A DNA stretch of 8,694 nt from Arcicella sp040387735 (lineage in GTDB: Bacteria > Bacteroidota > Bacteroidia > Cytophagales > Spirosomataceae), in the NCBI GenBank assembly GCA_040387735.1, contig JAZKDE010000078.1, positions 1 to 8,694 on the forward strand. The letters are read 5' to 3'. Both the position numbers and the translations under genes were made by a program. The stretch's first letter is position 1; the number at the start of each line of letters is the position of its first letter. This document shows positions 7,601 through 8,694 of the stretch, piece after piece. Below the pieces are notes generated by a model, which saw nothing but the letters and a program-made list of their open reading frames with translations, ran no database searches and was not told the origin of the DNA.

Positions 7601-8650
7601 ATTGTACCATCAGATACTATAAAAGTTGTTGTCGGAGATTCATACAAGCCAAAAATATCATATCTTCTTGGTAATACAATCTGTGATTCTAATGCTGTTG
7701 TTTTAGATTATTGGACTGGATTTCAGATACTCCAAAATGCTACTTATCAATGGTTCAAAAATAATGTTCCTATTCCTAATGAAATTAATAGAACAATATA
7801 TGTGTTGCAACCTGGTTTTTATAAACTTAGAATTACATCAGGTTCATGTACAGGATTTACTGATTCAGTAGAAGTAAAAACTGGAAATTTAGAGAAGCCG
7901 ATTATTTATCATTACTCAAACAATTTTTTTAAACCATTATCTAAATTAGAAGTGTGTAGTAACAATACTGTTTATCTTTATTCTTCTGATTCGGGAAATG
8001 ATAGTTATCAATCAGCTTCTACTGATTCTTTATTTTGGAAACGCAATAATCAATTAGTTTACAAATCAATTGGAGGAAGTAATCAATTATTTGTTACTCA
8101 ATCAGGTATATATACTCTTACAGGTAAAAGAGGCAATTGCGTATCTCCCGAATCCGACCCCGTAGAAATAAAAATCGGTGAACCCATCACTGCGAATATC
8201 ACAGGTTCAACATCTATTTATCCAGGGCAAAAGGCTAAATTGAATCTTAATTTTACGGGTGGAAATGCTTGGTCTTATCAAACCTCGGATGTGGCTACGG
8301 GGCAAACGACTTCGCTTTCGCCCACCCTCAAAACGGTGAATCCAAGCAATACACAAACCTACGCCATTACGTCCGTTGCCAGTAATTGCGGAGTCGGTAC
8401 AGTTACGGGAAATGCCACAGTAACGGTTTTGCCATGCCCAACCGACAAAACAATTAGTATAAATTCAGGCAATTGGAACACCTCTACCACATGGTCATGC
8501 GGACAAATACCCACCTCAACGCTCGATGCGATTATTGAACAAGGACACATTGTAAATCTACCAAATGGTTATCAGGGAAATACGAAGAAATTGGATTTGA
8601 GAGGAGGAATAACGCAAGGCGTTGGGGCAGGAGTGAAGGTTGGTAATTGA
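4658..8650 (+). CDS. Very large secreted protein of tandem Ig-like modules with an assembly gap
   Basis: The reading frame has 1330 codons including 33-34 undetermined ones. Residues 1-23 form a Sec signal peptide: MKR, then a hydrophobic core, then VFS before Q24, a common Bacteroidota cleavage context. About fourteen extracellular beta-sandwich modules of 70-105 residues follow. Most follow the pattern C.g..v.L...Y.WkkdG..i.g.....l.v..sG.Y.l....g.C, with examples at LQWLKDG (~5140), YQWQKDG (~5910), YQWKRNG (6962 and ~7244) and YQWFKNN (~7745). Modules of another kind end in CGVGT (about residues 295-380 and 1175-1259). Residues 471-554 look PKD-like (GPNGFTSTEQNPVI...GTYTVTATN..GC). Residues 554-660 have a YKVYLSDANGSF...YRIRIVS module. 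The last ~70 residues hold a SGNWNTSTTWSCGQIP...AIIEQGHIVNLP cap domain. No canonical type IX sorting domain is visible, so anchoring or release is unclear. A surface or adhesion-related role is inferred only from architecture. No catalytic domain is seen. Modules 8-13 are much more AT-rich than the rest. Confidence 0.85.
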   Translation: MKRIYIALFLFVVLSLFSSSVFSQNPACANFSGVFISDSLEQNQTQYVVCNGSNLYLKSLNNPLGAVYQWKKNXXXXXXXXXXXXXXXXXXXXXXXXXXXXXXXXXXVNQGNCSNTYPFAIGLSFTNTVLPVISTTKSIVCEGKTTVLRTSKLNPIYSLQWLKDGVAISGANKDSLVVSQTGNYQLQTSGGTCNGNSNGLNISITNLNLPAPQIENLNVYNYRFSNYFETCGNNVVKLKVKDYKDGDLTWLKDGNVITGQTGTELLARQSGNYAVRYQGNELCFAQSALVPVKITDVATMSFAGNDAVAKSGESAKIKYTFTGISPIYLKINNAYENLIVNPITQRYFEDIYSTKTFSATTIANACGVGTFSNPATITVGNYFQSTSFQLSASYVTACIGGSITLTGTAFGSGSPFTYQWQKDGVDIVGANQSSLNISNFTYSDIGYYRVKALGTYGSAISDEIQVNANYGDVVFAKLDYPAYTNSDILLTAFSGSSFGNASNAYHWTGPNGFTSTEQNPVIPNGTNSNNGTYTVTATNAGGCVNYALLTVTVTTAPITLGNLGTTSFCPNGTLSVPFTTTLAIGTLYKVYLSDANGSFRNQSEIGNGMTSPIDITFPQYAQAGTKYRIRIVSIYPSATSSLSGYLSTDGQGLTISVKNLVGREIEPYNTKICNGSALTGIISTNQSGVIYEWKKDGMFQTNNTQLKMTQGGIYIASVTKTGCNNISKTLNVEFGTTAYHFPIRFGSEYQCAGISILYRDIYYSDSATYQWKRNGNILIGETNDTLIANQTGIYTANITDKCPVVDEPNHGSGVNQKVVFSNIIENRISEFMNPPNNGLICGSAIYANFQTLIYPNILAPYTYQWKRNGINLANQTNQGLYYIKEEGLYSLSLTQGNCTVNSNGIELMKVDTIKLGLKLVFPTVNNICQGATTYLRANIPAGVNYTFYKDGIALSNSPNPDLFAVSETGNYNVSGNSSGCVIVPSDTIKVVVGDSYKPKISYLLGNTICDSNAVVLDYWTGFQILQNATYQWFKNNVPIPNEINRTIYVLQPGFYKLRITSGSCTGFTDSVEVKTGNLEKPIIYHYSNNFFKPLSKLEVCSNNTVYLYSSDSGNDSYQSASTDSLFWKRNNQLVYKSIGGSNQLFVTQSGIYTLTGKRGNCVSPESDPVEIKIGEPITANITGSTSIYPGQKAKLNLNFTGGNAWSYQTSDVATGQTTSLSPTLKTVNPSNTQTYAITSVASNCGVGTVTGNATVTVLPCPTDKTISINSGNWNTSTTWSCGQIPTSTLDAIIEQGHIVNLPNGYQGNTKKLDLRGGITQGVGAGVKVGN
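4879..4978. other. Assembly gap of 100 Ns inside the Ig-domain gene
   Basis: Exactly 100 Ns interrupt the first Ig module between YQWKKNG and VNQGNCSNTYPF. A round 100 is a common placeholder for a gap of unknown size, so frame agreement across it is not evidence of true length. In the next module the equivalent segment between KDG and the glycine-cysteine turn is about 23 residues, so about 70 missing bases would complete one module. Because the gene is repetitive, one or more whole modules could also be collapsed here. Confidence 0.97.
6661..8100 (+). other. Low-GC block within the Ig-domain gene (modules 8-13)
   Basis: Hand counting by 60-base lines gives about 30% GC for 6661-8100 (432 of 1440). 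The preceding 5521-6420 is about 40% (362 of 900) and the following 8101-8580 about 44% (212 of 480). The transition on the left is abrupt, near 6655, exactly where module 8 begins. On the right it falls near 8130, in the last part of module 13. The frame stays open and the module pattern continues, so this is a composition mosaic and not a disruption. Replacement or insertion of a module cassette from an AT-rich source is the simplest explanation. Confidence 0.75.
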
Positions 8651-8659
8651 TTGTCGTTT

Positions 8660-8692
8660 AACTTCCCGAAAGTTTTAAACTTTCGGGAAGTT
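8660..8692 (+). terminator. Perfect 16-bp inverted repeat, likely intrinsic terminator
   Basis: AACTTCCCGAAAGTTT (8660-8675) is perfectly complementary to 8677-8692, with T8676 at the centre; in RNA the loop would open to about five bases. The stem core is CTTCCCGAAAG, and the right arm ends in GTTTC. It begins 10 bases after the stop codon of the Ig-domain gene, the expected place for a terminator. Its symmetry means it could also stop transcription from the other side, beyond the window. Confidence 0.8.
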
Positions 8693-8694
8693 TC

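Noticed and set aside
4658..8650. Ig modules as near-identical DNA tandem repeats or a repeat array
   Set aside because: The modules match only at protein-pattern level; I see no long identical DNA repeats between them, so this is an old domain array and not a satellite or CRISPR.

Overview
The window looks like a chromosomal stretch from a Bacteroidota bacterium, probably of the Cytophagales type. Three things suggest this. There is a fused MurF–alanine racemase gene, which is characteristic of the phylum. There is a very large secreted protein built from Ig-like modules of the 'YQWKKDG...sG.Y...C' kind. Upstream regions lack Shine-Dalgarno sequences but contain TAnnTTTG-like promoter elements. 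Genus-level placement is not possible from sequence reading alone.

Layout, left to right. (1) Positions 1-804, minus strand: a very AT-rich hypothetical gene (about 25% GC over most of its length) with an HGT motif near its N terminus that resembles ADP-ribosyltransferase-fold proteins. Its reading frame ends at 112, but a second minus-strand frame, shifted by -1 and with no usable start codon, runs on to the left edge. (2) Positions 915-1883, plus strand: a DUF2157-type polytopic membrane protein. (3) Positions 1884-2007: a convergent intergenic spacer with a long imperfect inverted repeat. (4) Positions 2008-4482, minus strand: the bifunctional murF-alr gene of peptidoglycan synthesis. (5) Positions 4483-4657: a divergent promoter region with a hairpin on the murF-alr side. 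(6) Positions 4658-8650, plus strand: a secreted multi-Ig-domain protein of at least 1330 codons, interrupted near its 5' end by 100 Ns. (7) Positions 8660-8692: a perfect 16-bp inverted repeat, the likely terminator.

Only murF-alr is a confidently assigned metabolic gene. It carries both the racemase that makes D-alanine and the ligase that adds D-Ala-D-Ala to the UDP-MurNAc-tripeptide precursor. The other genes are single transcription units in convergent or divergent arrangement, and nothing here joins them in one pathway.

The most notable signal is mosaicism inside the Ig-domain gene. Modules 8-13 (about 6661-8100) are about 30% GC by hand count, while the sequence immediately before is about 40% and after about 44%, and the edges fall close to module boundaries. 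I did not find a convincing new multi-gene system. The points most worth following up are the mosaic surface protein and the possibly frameshifted ART-like gene at the left edge.
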